DNA of 64,000 bases from Olivibacter jilunii (GCF_900607235.1 NZ_LR027852.1:1-64000); one strand, 5' to 3'. Counted from the first letter of the stretch, positions 37,754 through 47,094 are shown. Numbers and translations: made by a program. Notes: generated from the sequence alone by a model not told the origin.

Positions 37754-39796
37754 ATGATGATATATAAAAATGCTATAAAAAGTCTTATTTGGTTAGGAGT
37801 ATGTGCTACTCTTAATTTAAAAGCGCAGGAAGCCGCCTTGGTAAACACCTCTGCCAGCCCCTATGCGAAATTAAAACCTGTGGGAATGGACCAGGTACAT
37901 TGGACGGAAGGTTTTTGGGCAAACCGATTCGAGGTGTGCAAAGAACGTATGGTTCCGCAACTATGGAGTGTTTATAACGATGAACATATCAGCCACGCCT
38001 ATAAGAATTTTGAAATAGCTGCAGGTTTGGACACGGGGAGTCATAGTGGGCCATCTTTTCATGACGGTGATTATTATAAGATGTTGGAAGCCGTTGCGAG
38101 TCTATATGCTGTTACGAAAGATCCGGCACTGGACAAGAAAATGGACGAAGTTATCAAGACCATTGCTCTATCGCAACGGGAAGACGGTTACATTTATACA
38201 TTGTCGATGATTCAGCAACGCAAAACTGGTGTAAAAAATCAATTTGAAGATCGCTTAAGTTTTGAAGCCTATAACATTGGGCATTTAATGACGGCCGCCT
38301 GCGTACATTATCGAGCTACCGGAAAACGTAATCTATTGGATGTTGCGATTAAGGCCACTGATTATCTCTATCGGTTTTACAAATCGGCTTCACCAACCTT
38401 AGCGCGAAATGCCATTTGTCCTTCTCATTATATGGGGGTAGTTGAGATGTATCGTACTTTAGGCGATAAACGATACCTGGAGCTGGCAAAACACCTAATT
38501 GATATAAAAGGCCAGATTGAGGACGGAACCGACGATAATCAGGATCGAATTCCCTTTCGGGAACAGCAAAAGGTAATGGGACACGCGGTGCGGGCAAATT
38601 ACCTCTATGCCGGTGTTGCGGACGTCTATGCAGAGACAGGTGATACCAGTCTTTTTAATCAACTCCATAAAATGTGGACAGACGTCACCTCTCATAAAAT
38701 GTATATAACCGGTGGTTGTGGTTCGCTATATGATGGAGTTTCGCCGGATGGCACTTCTTATGATCCCAAAGAGGTCCAGAAGATCCATCAAGCTTATGGA
38801 CGAGACTACCAATTACCTAACTTCACCGCTCATAATGAAACCTGTGCCAATATCGGAAATATGCTATGGAATTGGCGGATGCTACTACTAACAGGTAACG
38901 CAAAGTTTGCTGACGTTTTAGAGTTGGCACTTTATAATAGCGTTCTATCGGGTATTAGCTTAGATGGAGAACGGTTTTTATATACAAATCCACTGGCTTA
39001 CTCGGATAAATTACCCTTTAAACAGCGATGGTCGAAAGATAGAGTGCCATATATCGCATTGTCCAACTGTTGTCCGCCAAATGTAGTAAGGACCCTTGCA
39101 GAGGTACATAATTATTTTTATAGCGTTTCGGATGAGGGCATATGGATTAATCTATACGGTGGAAGTGAGTTAAAGACGTCATTGCCGAATGGGGGTACGG
39201 TTAAATTAAAACAGGAAACGGCTTATCCTTGGGATGGAGTGATCAAAGTTGTGGTAGAAGAAGCTGTTAAAGATGACTTTTCTTTGTTTTTGCGTATTCC
39301 CGGATGGGCGGACCAAGCCATGATTCAGGTAAACGGGCAGGACGTGAACAAAGTTTTGAAACCAGGCTCCTATACCATGATACGGAGAAAGTGGAAAAAA
39401 GGGGATGTTGTATTCTTGAAGATGCCCATGGAAGCTCATTTGATGCAAGCTAACCCATTGGTAGAGGAAAGCAGAAACCAAGTAGCCGTGAAACGTGGCC
39501 CTATTGTGTATTGTTTGGAATCTTCGGACTTGCCCCGAGGCAAGAGCATATTCGATGTAGCAATTCCTGCTGATATGACCTTTCAGACAGAAAACCAGTT
39601 GATTGACAACTGCCCTGTTACCTCTTTAACGGGGGAAGCAAAGGTAATCGACCAACAGCAGAATTGGGACGGTGTTCTTTACAGAAAAATAGACAAGGGC
39701 ATTAAGAAAACGATACCGCTCCGATTCGTGCCTTATTTTACCTGGGGTAATAGAGGACATACAGACATGACGGTTTGGATGCCTGTTAGTTATTAG
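37754..39796 (+). CDS. Exported GH127/GH146 beta-L-arabinofuranosidase (DUF1680)
   Basis: 680 aa with a signal peptide ending ATLNLKAQ (about residue 25); ATG 37754 and 37757 are both possible. The (alpha/alpha)6 barrel has GHLMTAACVHYRATGKRNLLDVA and YITGGCGS. The zinc site of the family is intact: E362 and C364 in NETC, and C439-C440 in SNCCPPNV, one of which is the cysteine nucleophile in HypBA1. The C-terminus is a beta-sandwich (SLFLRIPGWADQ, KRGPIVYCLESSD). It removes terminal beta-L-arabinofuranose as found in hydroxyproline-linked arabinans, pectic arabinan tips and rhamnogalacturonan-II. GH127 and GH146 share these residues, so I do not choose between them. It has no recognisable TAnnTTTG box upstream. 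Confidence 0.9.
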   Translation: MMIYKNAIKSLIWLGVCATLNLKAQEAALVNTSASPYAKLKPVGMDQVHWTEGFWANRFEVCKERMVPQLWSVYNDEHISHAYKNFEIAAGLDTGSHSGPSFHDGDYYKMLEAVASLYAVTKDPALDKKMDEVIKTIALSQREDGYIYTLSMIQQRKTGVKNQFEDRLSFEAYNIGHLMTAACVHYRATGKRNLLDVAIKATDYLYRFYKSASPTLARNAICPSHYMGVVEMYRTLGDKRYLELAKHLIDIKGQIEDGTDDNQDRIPFREQQKVMGHAVRANYLYAGVADVYAETGDTSLFNQLHKMWTDVTSHKMYITGGCGSLYDGVSPDGTSYDPKEVQKIHQAYGRDYQLPNFTAHNETCANIGNMLWNWRMLLLTGNAKFADVLELALYNSVLSGISLDGERFLYTNPLAYSDKLPFKQRWSKDRVPYIALSNCCPPNVVRTLAEVHNYFYSVSDEGIWINLYGGSELKTSLPNGGTVKLKQETAYPWDGVIKVVVEEAVKDDFSLFLRIPGWADQAMIQVNGQDVNKVLKPGSYTMIRRKWKKGDVVFLKMPMEAHLMQANPLVEESRNQVAVKRGPIVYCLESSDLPRGKSIFDVAIPADMTFQTENQLIDNCPVTSLTGEAKVIDQQQNWDGVLYRKIDKGIKKTIPLRFVPYFTWGNRGHTDMTVWMPVSY

Positions 39797-39855
39797 TTGT
39801 TGGTTATTAGTTATTAGTTGTTGGTTATTAGTTATTGGTTGTTAGTTATTAGGAG
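39793..39855. repeat. TTAGTTGTTGGTTATTAG tandem words
   Basis: Directly at the stop codon of the preceding gene, about six imperfect copies of TTAGTTGTTGG/TTATTAG follow one another. The same words occur at 33509-33555. The rest of the gap to 39980 holds ATCTTATGTC/GTCTTATGTC words and no gene. Confidence 0.55.
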
Positions 39856-39980
39856 TGATAGTAAGACGAAATCAACATCGCACCCTATGGGTCGACTTGG
39901 CAGCTGATCGCTGATAACTGAACATAAATCTTATGTCCTTTATCTTAAGTCTTATGTCTTGATAAAAATAATTTAGTAAA

Positions 39981-41396
39981 ATGAGAAGAGCACTTTTTAT
40001 ACTTTCTTTCCTCTTCATTTATGGCAGTGCTTTTGCCGAAATTAGGTTGGGAGCCATTTTTACGGATGGCATGGTACTTCAACGGCAGTCGGCCGTACCT
40101 ATTTGGGGATGGGCGTCTCCTGGTACAAACGTAACGATCGAGAGTTCATGGAACCATCAAAAATATAATGTAAAGGCCAACGAGAAAGGTAAATGGCTTG
40201 TTAAGGTGCAAACACCGGACGCTGGAGGGCCCTATTCACTGGCTTTAAATGACGGTACGCCGTATACAATAAAAGACATACTAATTGGTGAAGTATGGCT
40301 ATGTTCCGGTCAGTCAAATATGGAAATGCTATTAAAAGGCTTTAGAGGACAACCCATTATCGGGTCAAATGACGCAATTCTTCATTCGGCAAATAACCAC
40401 CTTCGTTTATATACCGTGCCTCGATCCTCTCAGTTACAGCCTCAGGACGATAGCAAACCGTCGGTTTGGAAGGAGGCGAATCCTGAAAATGTAGCTAACT
40501 TCAGTGCTACCGCCTATTACTTCGGGCGCTTACTGCAAGAGATTCTGCAAGTGCCTGTTGGACTGATTCACAGCAGCTACGGCGGATCAACCATTGAAGC
40601 TTGGATGGATCGTGAACTGTTGCAGGATTTTAAGGAGGTTTCCTTACCAAAAGACAGTATTCCGGTAAAGAATCGGACCCCAACAACCCTTTTTAACGGG
40701 ATGATTCACCCAATTGTTGGTTATACAATTAAGGGATGTATTTGGTATCAAGGTGAATCAAATTATGAAAACCCTGATCTATATGAACAGCTTTTTCCGG
40801 CCATGGTGAAGAGGTGGAGAGCTTTGTGGAATCAAGGGAATTTCCCTTTTTATTATGCGCAAATCGCACCGTATAATTATGCACAGCTGCCACCTTATCA
40901 TACAGGTGGTAAATATAATTCGGCCTTTTTGCGGGATGCGCAAAGAAAATCACTGGAGAAAATACCTAATAGCGAAATGATTTCTTTAATGGATGTAGGC
41001 GAAGAAAATTGTATCCACCCTGCTAACAAAAAAGTAGGCGGAGAACGCTTTGCTTTAATTGCCTTGTCAAATGTATACGGCAAAAAAGGTTTTGCCTGGG
41101 CTTCCCCTAGCTATGAATCAATGGAGGTGCAAGGAGGACAGGCGATTGTACATTTTAAGCATGCTACCCTTGGTCTAAGCGCTTTTGGCGGTGAATTACA
41201 TAATTTTGAAATAGCAGGCGAAGACAAAGTTTTTTACCCGGCGCAGGGATTGATTAAAGGCAATACCGTTATCCTAAGCTCGCCTTCCGTAGTGAAGCCG
41301 CTGGCAGTCCGTTACGCCTTTAAAGATTTTGCAAGAGGCGAACTATTTAGTACTGCCGGCTTGCCCGTTGCGTCCTTTAGAACGGATAATTGGTAA
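39981..41396 (+). CDS. Exported SASA-type (sialate O-acetylesterase-like) carbohydrate esterase
   Basis: 471 aa, signal peptide ending YGSAFAE (about residue 20). It opens with IRLGAIFTDGMVLQRQSAVPIWGWASPGTNVTI, the N-terminal beta domain usual in this family, then the SGNH core: EVWLCSGQSNMEM with catalytic S112, GLIHSSYGGSTIEAWM, CIWYQGESNYENPDLYEQLFPAMVKRWR, YYAQIAPYNYAQ and a late DVGEENCIHPANKKVGGERFAL with the catalytic Asp/His. Such esterases remove acetyl groups from sugars; members in pectin PULs act on rhamnogalacturonan. That indicates an acetylated substrate. A direct role on sialic acid is not implied by the name. Confidence 0.85.
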   Translation: MRRALFILSFLFIYGSAFAEIRLGAIFTDGMVLQRQSAVPIWGWASPGTNVTIESSWNHQKYNVKANEKGKWLVKVQTPDAGGPYSLALNDGTPYTIKDILIGEVWLCSGQSNMEMLLKGFRGQPIIGSNDAILHSANNHLRLYTVPRSSQLQPQDDSKPSVWKEANPENVANFSATAYYFGRLLQEILQVPVGLIHSSYGGSTIEAWMDRELLQDFKEVSLPKDSIPVKNRTPTTLFNGMIHPIVGYTIKGCIWYQGESNYENPDLYEQLFPAMVKRWRALWNQGNFPFYYAQIAPYNYAQLPPYHTGGKYNSAFLRDAQRKSLEKIPNSEMISLMDVGEENCIHPANKKVGGERFALIALSNVYGKKGFAWASPSYESMEVQGGQAIVHFKHATLGLSAFGGELHNFEIAGEDKVFYPAQGLIKGNTVILSSPSVVKPLAVRYAFKDFARGELFSTAGLPVASFRTDNW

Positions 41397-41541
41397 AATG
41401 GTTAAGTTGTTAAGTAGGGAAGTGGTTGAGAAGGTTATACGGAGATATTAGTCAATGTGATGATGTGATAATGGAAAGCCCTATAGCGATAGGAGCGAGC
41501 TGAAGGTGTATAGCCGATAGCTAAAAAAAATTGAAAAAATA

Positions 41542-43941
41542 ATGCAAAGATATTTTATCCTATTCTTTTTTTTTCTTTGGAAGTTTTCCGTTGGTCAAGA
41601 GGTAGATCTAAGTTCATATAATATTATATGGAACAGCCAAAGTAACAATTCGAGCGAATCCATGCCTTGTGGGGGAGGGGATGTGGGACTGAATGTATGG
41701 ACAGAGAAGGGCGACGTGCTATTTTATATTGCGCGCAGCGGAACCTTTGACGAAAACAATACGTTATTGAAATTAGGGCGCGTTAGATTGCGCTTATCTC
41801 CTAATCCATTTTATGGTGGCACCTTTAAACAGGAATTGAAGCTTCGGGAGGGGACCATATATATTGAAGCGAAGAACGAAGAGATTTCAGCAAAGATCAA
41901 CTTGTGGGTGGACGTGTTTGCACCTATCGTTCATGTAGACATTGCGGCTGATAAACCTCTGCAAGTAACAGCTACTTACGAAAATTGGCGGTACCAAGAT
42001 CGGGTCACAAAAGGTAAGGAAAACAATGCAAATTCCTATAAATGGGCGCCGCCTGGTGATGTTATTGCAAAAAAAGATATCGTAGGTTACGAAGGTAGTA
42101 GCGGAGTTTTATTTTATCATCGAAATAAGGAAAATACCGTTTTTGATGTAACTGTGAAACAACAAGGTCTGGATAGTGTTAAAAAGAAGTTATTCGATCC
42201 CTTGTCTGACCTGACCTTTGGTGGATTCCTGATCGGTGAAGGTATGCAACAAGCTGGTGAAACTTCAGGCAAATACCAAGATACAGATTATAAGGGGTGG
42301 CGTCTAACGACCGAAAAACCAACAAAAAAACAATCAATCAAAATTTACCTTCATACAAAACAAGAAAAATCGGTAGATACTTGGAAGAAGGAATTGTTGC
42401 TCTTAGCTAAAACGAAGAAGGATAAGGGGGCTACTGTTCATAACAAGGAATGGTGGGCGAATTTCTGGGATCGAAGTTATATCTGCATCAAGCCCGGGAG
42501 TAAAGACACCAGCGATATTGATTGGCAAATGGCCCGGAATTATCAGCTATTTAGGTATATGCTGGCTTGTAACGCTTACGGAGCATATCCGACAAAATTT
42601 AATGGCGGACTTTTTACCTATGATCCGTCGAGGATAGATACGGCAATGACCTATACCCCTGATTTCAGGAATTGGGGTGGAGGCACTCATACGGCTCAAA
42701 ATCAACGTTTGGTATACTGGCCCATGCTAAAGAGCGGAGATGTCGATTTGATGAAGCCCGCATTTGACTTTTACCGTAGGATATTAAGCAATGCTGAGTT
42801 GAGAACGCAAACCTATTGGGGCCACAAGGGCGCCAGCTTTACCGAGCAAATCGAAAACTTTGGCCTGCCGAATCCGGCCGAATATGGGTGGAAGCGGCCA
42901 GTGGATTTTGATCGGGGAATGGAGTATAATGCTTGGTTGGAATATCAATGGGATACCGTATTGGAGTTCTGCATGATGATATTGGAAAGCCATCGTTATA
43001 CCGGCGCTAATATTCGTCCATATATGCCTTTAATAGAAAGCTGTTTACAGTTTTTTGATGAACATTATCAATACCTAGCGAAGAAGAGAGGACGGAAGGC
43101 TCTGGATGGAGATGGACAGCTTGTGCTTTATCCCGGATCGGCTGCTGAAACCTATAAAATGGCTTACAATGCAAATTCCACCATAGCAGCTTTGAAAACC
43201 GTTACGGAGGGACTGTTGACGCTTCCTGATACATTATTGCCTTCTTCAAGAAAGGCCGAATGGAAAAAGATGCTATCCCGTATTCCTCCCTTAAGCTATA
43301 GAACGATAGATAATCGTATCTTACTGGCGCCGGCAAAACTGTGGGAACGGGTAAATAATGTCGAATCACCTCAATTATACCCTGTTTTTCCCTGGGGACT
43401 CTATGGGGTTGGGAAGCCGGGCTTAGATACGGCCCGTAATACCTATCAATTCGATCGGGATGCGTTGAAATTTAGAAGTCATATTGGCTGGAAGCAGGAT
43501 AACATATTCGCTGCCCGTTTAGGGTTAACAGATGAAGCTTTACGGTTAAATCGATTAAAATTAAGCAATGCACCTCGTCGATTTCCTGCGTTCTGGGGGC
43601 CGGGTTTTGATTGGGTGCCGGACCATAATTGGGGCGGCTCGGGTATGATCGGTTTGCAGGAAATGTTGTTGCAAACCGTAGGAGATAAAATCTATGTGCT
43701 TCCGTCGTGGCCGTTGGACTGCGATGTAGCTTTCAAACTGCATGCTCCTAAGCAGACGACCGTTGAGGTGGAGGTGAAGAATGGGAAAGTTAAAAAGCTA
43801 ATCGTTAAGCCGGCAAGCCGAAGAAATGATGTTATTTTACCCGAATCTACTAATATCTTGGAATCCTCAAACAATATCAATGAAGTTACGGTGTTTTTTC
43901 TGCTCCAGGAAAGTATATTCACAAAAAAAGCCCTACTGTAA
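41542..43941 (+). CDS. Exported DUF5703-type putative glycoside hydrolase, (alpha/alpha)6 barrel
   Basis: 799 aa, signal peptide ending WKFSVGQ (about residue 19). The N-terminal domain SSESMPCGGGDVGLNVWTEKGDVLFYIARSGTFDENNTLLKLGRVRLRL is the DUF5703 signature and resembles the first domain of GH95 fucosidases. A helical barrel (about 310-690) and a C-terminal beta domain (WPLDCDVAFKLHAPKQTTVEVEVKNGKVKKL) follow, as in GH95. The catalytic residues and substrate are unknown to me. It is the last gene of the PUL. Its final codons (K-K-A-L-L-stop) lie inside the terminator hairpin of the convergent ribosomal operon, and the tail VTVFFLLQESIFTKKALL looks like a weakly constrained extension. Confidence 0.75.
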   Translation: MQRYFILFFFFLWKFSVGQEVDLSSYNIIWNSQSNNSSESMPCGGGDVGLNVWTEKGDVLFYIARSGTFDENNTLLKLGRVRLRLSPNPFYGGTFKQELKLREGTIYIEAKNEEISAKINLWVDVFAPIVHVDIAADKPLQVTATYENWRYQDRVTKGKENNANSYKWAPPGDVIAKKDIVGYEGSSGVLFYHRNKENTVFDVTVKQQGLDSVKKKLFDPLSDLTFGGFLIGEGMQQAGETSGKYQDTDYKGWRLTTEKPTKKQSIKIYLHTKQEKSVDTWKKELLLLAKTKKDKGATVHNKEWWANFWDRSYICIKPGSKDTSDIDWQMARNYQLFRYMLACNAYGAYPTKFNGGLFTYDPSRIDTAMTYTPDFRNWGGGTHTAQNQRLVYWPMLKSGDVDLMKPAFDFYRRILSNAELRTQTYWGHKGASFTEQIENFGLPNPAEYGWKRPVDFDRGMEYNAWLEYQWDTVLEFCMMILESHRYTGANIRPYMPLIESCLQFFDEHYQYLAKKRGRKALDGDGQLVLYPGSAAETYKMAYNANSTIAALKTVTEGLLTLPDTLLPSSRKAEWKKMLSRIPPLSYRTIDNRILLAPAKLWERVNNVESPQLYPVFPWGLYGVGKPGLDTARNTYQFDRDALKFRSHIGWKQDNIFAARLGLTDEALRLNRLKLSNAPRRFPAFWGPGFDWVPDHNWGGSGMIGLQEMLLQTVGDKIYVLPSWPLDCDVAFKLHAPKQTTVEVEVKNGKVKKLIVKPASRRNDVILPESTNILESSNNINEVTVFFLLQESIFTKKALL

Positions 43942-43950
43942 GGTAGGGCT
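43929..43950 (-). terminator. Terminator of rpsF-rpsR-rplI, shared with the convergent PUL end
   Basis: AGCCCTAC (43929-43936) and GTAGGGCT (43943-43950) form an 8-bp stem with loop TGTAAG. On the minus strand the stem is followed by a run of seven T, a classical Rho-independent terminator for rplI. On the plus strand CTTCTTTGTT follows, so it may also stop the DUF5703 transcript. The DUF5703 stop codon TAA is in the loop. Confidence 0.8.
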
Positions 43951-43972
43951 CTTCTTTGTTCTTAGGAGGACG

Positions 43973-44416
43973 TTATTCTGCTACAACCACAAAAGGAACT
44001 TGTACTTTAACTTCCTTGTGTAAGTTTAAATTAGCAGTATATTCGCCAAGCTCTTTTGGCTCTACATCAAAAGTGATACGACGGCGATCAACTTCAAAAC
44101 CTTCTTTTTTCAAAGCATCAGCGATTTGAATCGTGTTAACCGAACCGAAGATCTTGCCGGTTTCTCCAGCTTTAGCGCCTATTGTTAATTTAACAGACTC
44201 TAATTTAGCTGCAAGATCGGTAGCATCCTTCTTGATTTTTTCTTGTTTAAATTGCGCTTGTTTAATGTTTTCTGCAAGCACTTTCTTGGCTGAAGGAGTA
44301 GCTAAAATCGCTAAACCTTGAGGAATTAAGTAGTTACGACCATAACCATTTTTTACGGTTACGATATCATCCTTCTCGCCAAGCTTCTTAATATCTTGTT
44401 TTAAAATAATTTCCAT
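43973..44416 (-). CDS. rplI: 50S ribosomal protein L9
   Basis: 147 aa, the normal length. MEIILKQDIKKLGEKDDIVTVKNGYGRNYLIPQGLA is the conserved L9 N-domain that binds 23S rRNA, followed by the long connecting helix (about 41-75, rich in K, E and A) and the C-terminal domain with LTIGAKAGETGKIFGSVN and a final VKVQVPFVVVAE. It is the last gene of the rpsF-rpsR-rplI operon, 18 bases after rpsR, and ends at the terminator 43929-43950. Confidence 0.98.
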   Translation of the reverse strand: MEIILKQDIKKLGEKDDIVTVKNGYGRNYLIPQGLAILATPSAKKVLAENIKQAQFKQEKIKKDATDLAAKLESVKLTIGAKAGETGKIFGSVNTIQIADALKKEGFEVDRRRITFDVEPKELGEYTANLNLHKEVKVQVPFVVVAE

Positions 44417-44434
44417 GTCGTTCTTACCTCCAGA

Positions 44435-44698
44435 TTATTTTAATGAATCAGTTACATAAGGTAATAAACCAATATGGCGTGCACGTTTCACAGCCTGTGC
44501 CACTTTACGTTGGAATTTTAAAGAAGTTCCTGTTAGGCGGCGAGGTAAAATCTTACCTTGATCATTTACAAACTTCAATAAAAAGTTTGCGTCTTTATAA
44601 TCGATATATTTAATACCGTTCTTTTTGAAACGGCAATACTTCTTACGGTTATCCTCTACTTTAGGGGCAGTAACGTATTGAATTTGCTCTTTTGCCAT
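44435..44698 (-). CDS. rpsR: 30S ribosomal protein S18
   Basis: 87 aa. [64 protein letters not shown] is unmistakable S18; the lone Cys in KYCRF is the remnant of the zinc-type site. S18 pairs with S6 on the platform of the small subunit. Its ATG overlaps the last base of the rpsF stop (TAATG), indicating coupled translation in keeping with equal amounts of the two partners. Confidence 0.98.
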   Translation of the reverse strand: MAKEQIQYVTAPKVEDNRKKYCRFKKNGIKYIDYKDANFLLKFVNDQGKILPRRLTGTSLKFQRKVAQAVKRARHIGLLPYVTDSLK

Positions 44699-45066
44699 TA
44701 TTTTGCTACCTCCTCAGTTTTCGTTTCAGGTTTCTTGTTAAAAGCACCGCTGCGCTTTTTCTCGTTATAAGCAATTGCATGCTTATCTAACGAAATGGTA
44801 AGGAACCGCATAACACGTTCATCACGTTTGTACTCAAGTTCCAGTTTGCTGATTAATTCACCTGGAGCCTTGAATTCTGTTAGGTGATAGAACCCTGTTG
44901 TTTTTTTCTCAATAGGGTACGCTAATTTTTTCAAACCCCAATTATCCTCGTGGATAATTTCGGCTCCGTTTTCAGTAAGAATGTTTTTGAATTTGGCAAT
45001 TACCTCTTTCGCAACCTCTTCTGATAACAACGGGGTAAGAATTACTACGGTTTCGTATTGTTGCAT
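44698..45066 (-). CDS. rpsF: 30S ribosomal protein S6
   Basis: 122 aa from the ATG at 45066 ([18 protein letters not shown]), which matches the usual S6 start; a longer frame reaching 45114 would begin upstream of the promoter and is rejected. [47 protein letters not shown] is the conserved core, and a Lys/Glu-rich tail follows. First gene of the rpsF-rpsR-rplI operon. Confidence 0.97.
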   Translation of the reverse strand: MQQYETVVILTPLLSEEVAKEVIAKFKNILTENGAEIIHEDNWGLKKLAYPIEKKTTGFYHLTEFKAPGELISKLELEYKRDERVMRFLTISLDKHAIAYNEKKRSGAFNKKPETKTEEVAK

Positions 45067-45111
45067 TTTGTTAAAAAGTTTGTTATTATAATGTCCGCAC
45101 AAAGCGGAGCG

Positions 45112-45142
45112 CAAAGATAGGTATATGTTTTTAGAATTGCAA
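45112..45142 (-). promoter_or_regulatory. Promoter of rpsF-rpsR-rplI
   Basis: Read on the minus strand: TTG (45142-45140), 20 bases, TATCTTTG (45119-45112). Expected transcription start near 45105 gives a leader of about 40 bases. Confidence 0.7.
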
Positions 45143-45270
45143 GCTTTGTTTCGCTTGTTGTTAAGTAGTTAAGTGGGGAAATAGTTAAGTAGGAGAGTAT
45201 TTGATGATCCAACAGAAACATAACAACTCAACGGCTCGACTACTTTTACTTCTCAACTAACAAAAGCCGA

Positions 45271-45301
45271 TTGGCTAATTCCGGCAAAATCCGTACCTTC
45301 G
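45271..45301 (+). promoter_or_regulatory. dnaX promoter placed for a leaderless transcript
   Basis: TTG (45271-45273), 20 bases, TACCTTCG (45294-45301; TAnnTTTG with one mismatch). The dnaX ATG is at 45307, five bases after the box, so transcription would start at or next to the ATG. Confidence 0.55.
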
Positions 45302-45306
45302 TGCCG

Positions 45307-47094
45307 ATGGATAATTTTATTGTTTCTGCGCGTAAATATCGGCCTTCAACCTTTGAAACGGTAGTGGGACAGCAGCACATTACCGGAACGCTTAAGAATG
45401 CCATTAAGAACAGTCAGTTAGCACAGGCCTTTCTCTTTTGCGGTCCACGTGGGGTGGGGAAAACGACTTGTGCACGCATTTTAGCAAAAACAATTAATTG
45501 TCAACATTTAAGTTCGGAAATAGAAGCTTGTGGTACCTGCGACTCCTGTAAGTCATTTCAAAACGGCAATTCCTTTAGTATTCACGAACTGGATGCAGCT
45601 TCTAATAACTCTGTTGATGATATAAGAAGTCTGATTGAACAGGTTAGAATTCCCCCGCAGACCGGTAAGTATAAAATTTATATTATCGATGAGGTGCACA
45701 TGCTTTCAACGCAGGCCTTCAACGCTTTCTTGAAAACATTGGAGGAACCTCCCGCTTATGCTATTTTCATTCTGGCGACTACTGAGAAGCATAAAATATT
45801 GCCTACGATTTTATCTCGTTGCCAGATTTTCGACTTTAACCGGATTAAAGTTGAACATATTGCCGGTCACCTGGCAAACATAGCGAATAAAGAAGGCGTT
45901 GCTTATGACCAGGACGGATTGCATCTCATTGCACAAAAAGCAGATGGGGGACTTCGGGATGCCTTATCCATGTTTGATCAGATTGTTAGCTTTTCCAATA
46001 AGAACGTTAGCTATCAAGCAGTTATTGATAACCTGAATATCTTAGATTATGACTATTATTTTAAGCTAACCGATGCGATCTTTTCCGAAAATTCGGTGAA
46101 TGCACTATTGGTTTTTGATGAGGTACTGTCCAATGGTTTTGATGGCAGCCATTTTATTTCGGGTTTAGCGTCTCACTTTAGAAACCTTTTAGTAGGAAAG
46201 GACGCCAGTACACTTAAATTATTGGAAGTAAGTGAAAATATTCGTCAACGCTATTTAGAGCAGGCACAACAAGCGGAGGTGGGCCTGTTGCTTTCGGCTT
46301 TAAATATCGCCAATCAATGCGAAATAAATTATCGAACGAGCAAAAACCAGCGACTGCAAGTAGAACTCGCTCTGTTAAAAATGTGCCACATCCGATCGGC
46401 CATTCAGTTTAATAAGCAAGCAATCGAAATGAATAACCGGCCTGAGTCGGTAAAAAAAAAACCTGATACTTTAGCAGTTAACGTGGTTTCAGCCCCTCCT
46501 CCTGTGACGGCGACGCCAAAGGAGCCGATGAAACCCACGTCTCCGGCAGCTATCCATCAAGACTCTTCGCCGAAATTGCAGGAGTCCACAGCCTCGGGAA
46601 AACTGAAGATTCCTAGTTTTAAGGATATCAAATTATCGTCCTCGATTCCCAGCTTAAGTGACGTTTTTAAAGATAAAAAGGAAACGGATCCTAACGCTGA
46701 TCCCGAATATATAACGGGATCGGACCAACAGCACTTTACCTATGACGATTTTTTAAAGGTTTGGCATGCTTTTGCAGATAAAGCGAAGGCCGAAAGCAAG
46801 ATTACGCTTTTTACCTTAATGACCGCTAATCCTCCTAAACTCAGGGATGATTTCAAGGTAGAGGTAATCGTAGAAAATGCCATTCAGGAAAATTTATTGT
46901 CCATATCTAAAATTGATATGCTAAATGAATTACGGGTCAGATTGAAAAATTTTTCTATAGACCTGATTCCCGTACAAGCCGAATCGAATGTCGTACGTAA
47001 ACCTTATACCAATCAAGAGAAGTATCAGGCAATGGTCGCTAAAAATCCTTTAGTGGATAAATTAAGACAAGAATTCAACCTGGGGTTTGAATAA
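45307..47094 (+). CDS. dnaX: DNA polymerase III subunit gamma/tau
   Basis: 595 aa from the ATG at 45307 (MDNFIVSARKYRP, the conserved DnaX start); an upstream frame from 45271 runs through the promoter and is rejected. Domain I has the Walker A motif GPRGVGKT (46-53), the zinc-binding Cys at C65, C75, C78 and C81, and Walker B IIDEVH (126-131); SRC with the arginine finger follows in LPTILSRCQIF. Domains II and III reach to about residue 375 (LALLKMCHIRS). Then come a Pro/Ser/Lys-rich linker and a C-terminal tau domain (about 470-595) that should contact DnaE. It loads the sliding clamp and organises the replisome. A run of ten A at residues 382-385, just after domain III, could yield a short gamma form. 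Confidence 0.97.
   Translation: MDNFIVSARKYRPSTFETVVGQQHITGTLKNAIKNSQLAQAFLFCGPRGVGKTTCARILAKTINCQHLSSEIEACGTCDSCKSFQNGNSFSIHELDAASNNSVDDIRSLIEQVRIPPQTGKYKIYIIDEVHMLSTQAFNAFLKTLEEPPAYAIFILATTEKHKILPTILSRCQIFDFNRIKVEHIAGHLANIANKEGVAYDQDGLHLIAQKADGGLRDALSMFDQIVSFSNKNVSYQAVIDNLNILDYDYYFKLTDAIFSENSVNALLVFDEVLSNGFDGSHFISGLASHFRNLLVGKDASTLKLLEVSENIRQRYLEQAQQAEVGLLLSALNIANQCEINYRTSKNQRLQVELALLKMCHIRSAIQFNKQAIEMNNRPESVKKKPDTLAVNVVSAPPPVTATPKEPMKPTSPAAIHQDSSPKLQESTASGKLKIPSFKDIKLSSSIPSLSDVFKDKKETDPNADPEYITGSDQQHFTYDDFLKVWHAFADKAKAESKITLFTLMTANPPKLRDDFKVEVIVENAIQENLLSISKIDMLNELRVRLKNFSIDLIPVQAESNVVRKPYTNQEKYQAMVAKNPLVDKLRQEFNLGFE
46450..46466 (+). promoter_or_regulatory. Putative slippage/frameshift site in dnaX
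   Basis: The codons V382-K-K-K are read from GT followed by ten A (46452-46461). A -1 shift, or one extra A in the mRNA, gives ACC TGA: one Thr and a stop. Loss of one A gives AAC CTG ATA CTT TAG, also a quick stop. Either way a gamma-like protein of about 386-389 aa results, cut right after domain III. Programmed dnaX slippage is established in E. coli (ribosomal) and Thermus (transcriptional); here it is inferred from sequence. Confidence 0.6.

Noticed and set aside
39981-41396. True sialic acid metabolism
   Set aside because: No sialidase, sialate lyase or kinase gene is near; SASA-type esterases in PULs commonly act on plant glycan acetyl groups.
43560-43922. Minus-strand open frames inside the DUF5703 gene
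   Set aside because: They are antisense shadows without start signals or recognisable domains.
45067-45114. Longer rpsF start
   Set aside because: The extra residues would be encoded across the predicted transcription start, and known S6 proteins begin at MQQYE-like sequence.
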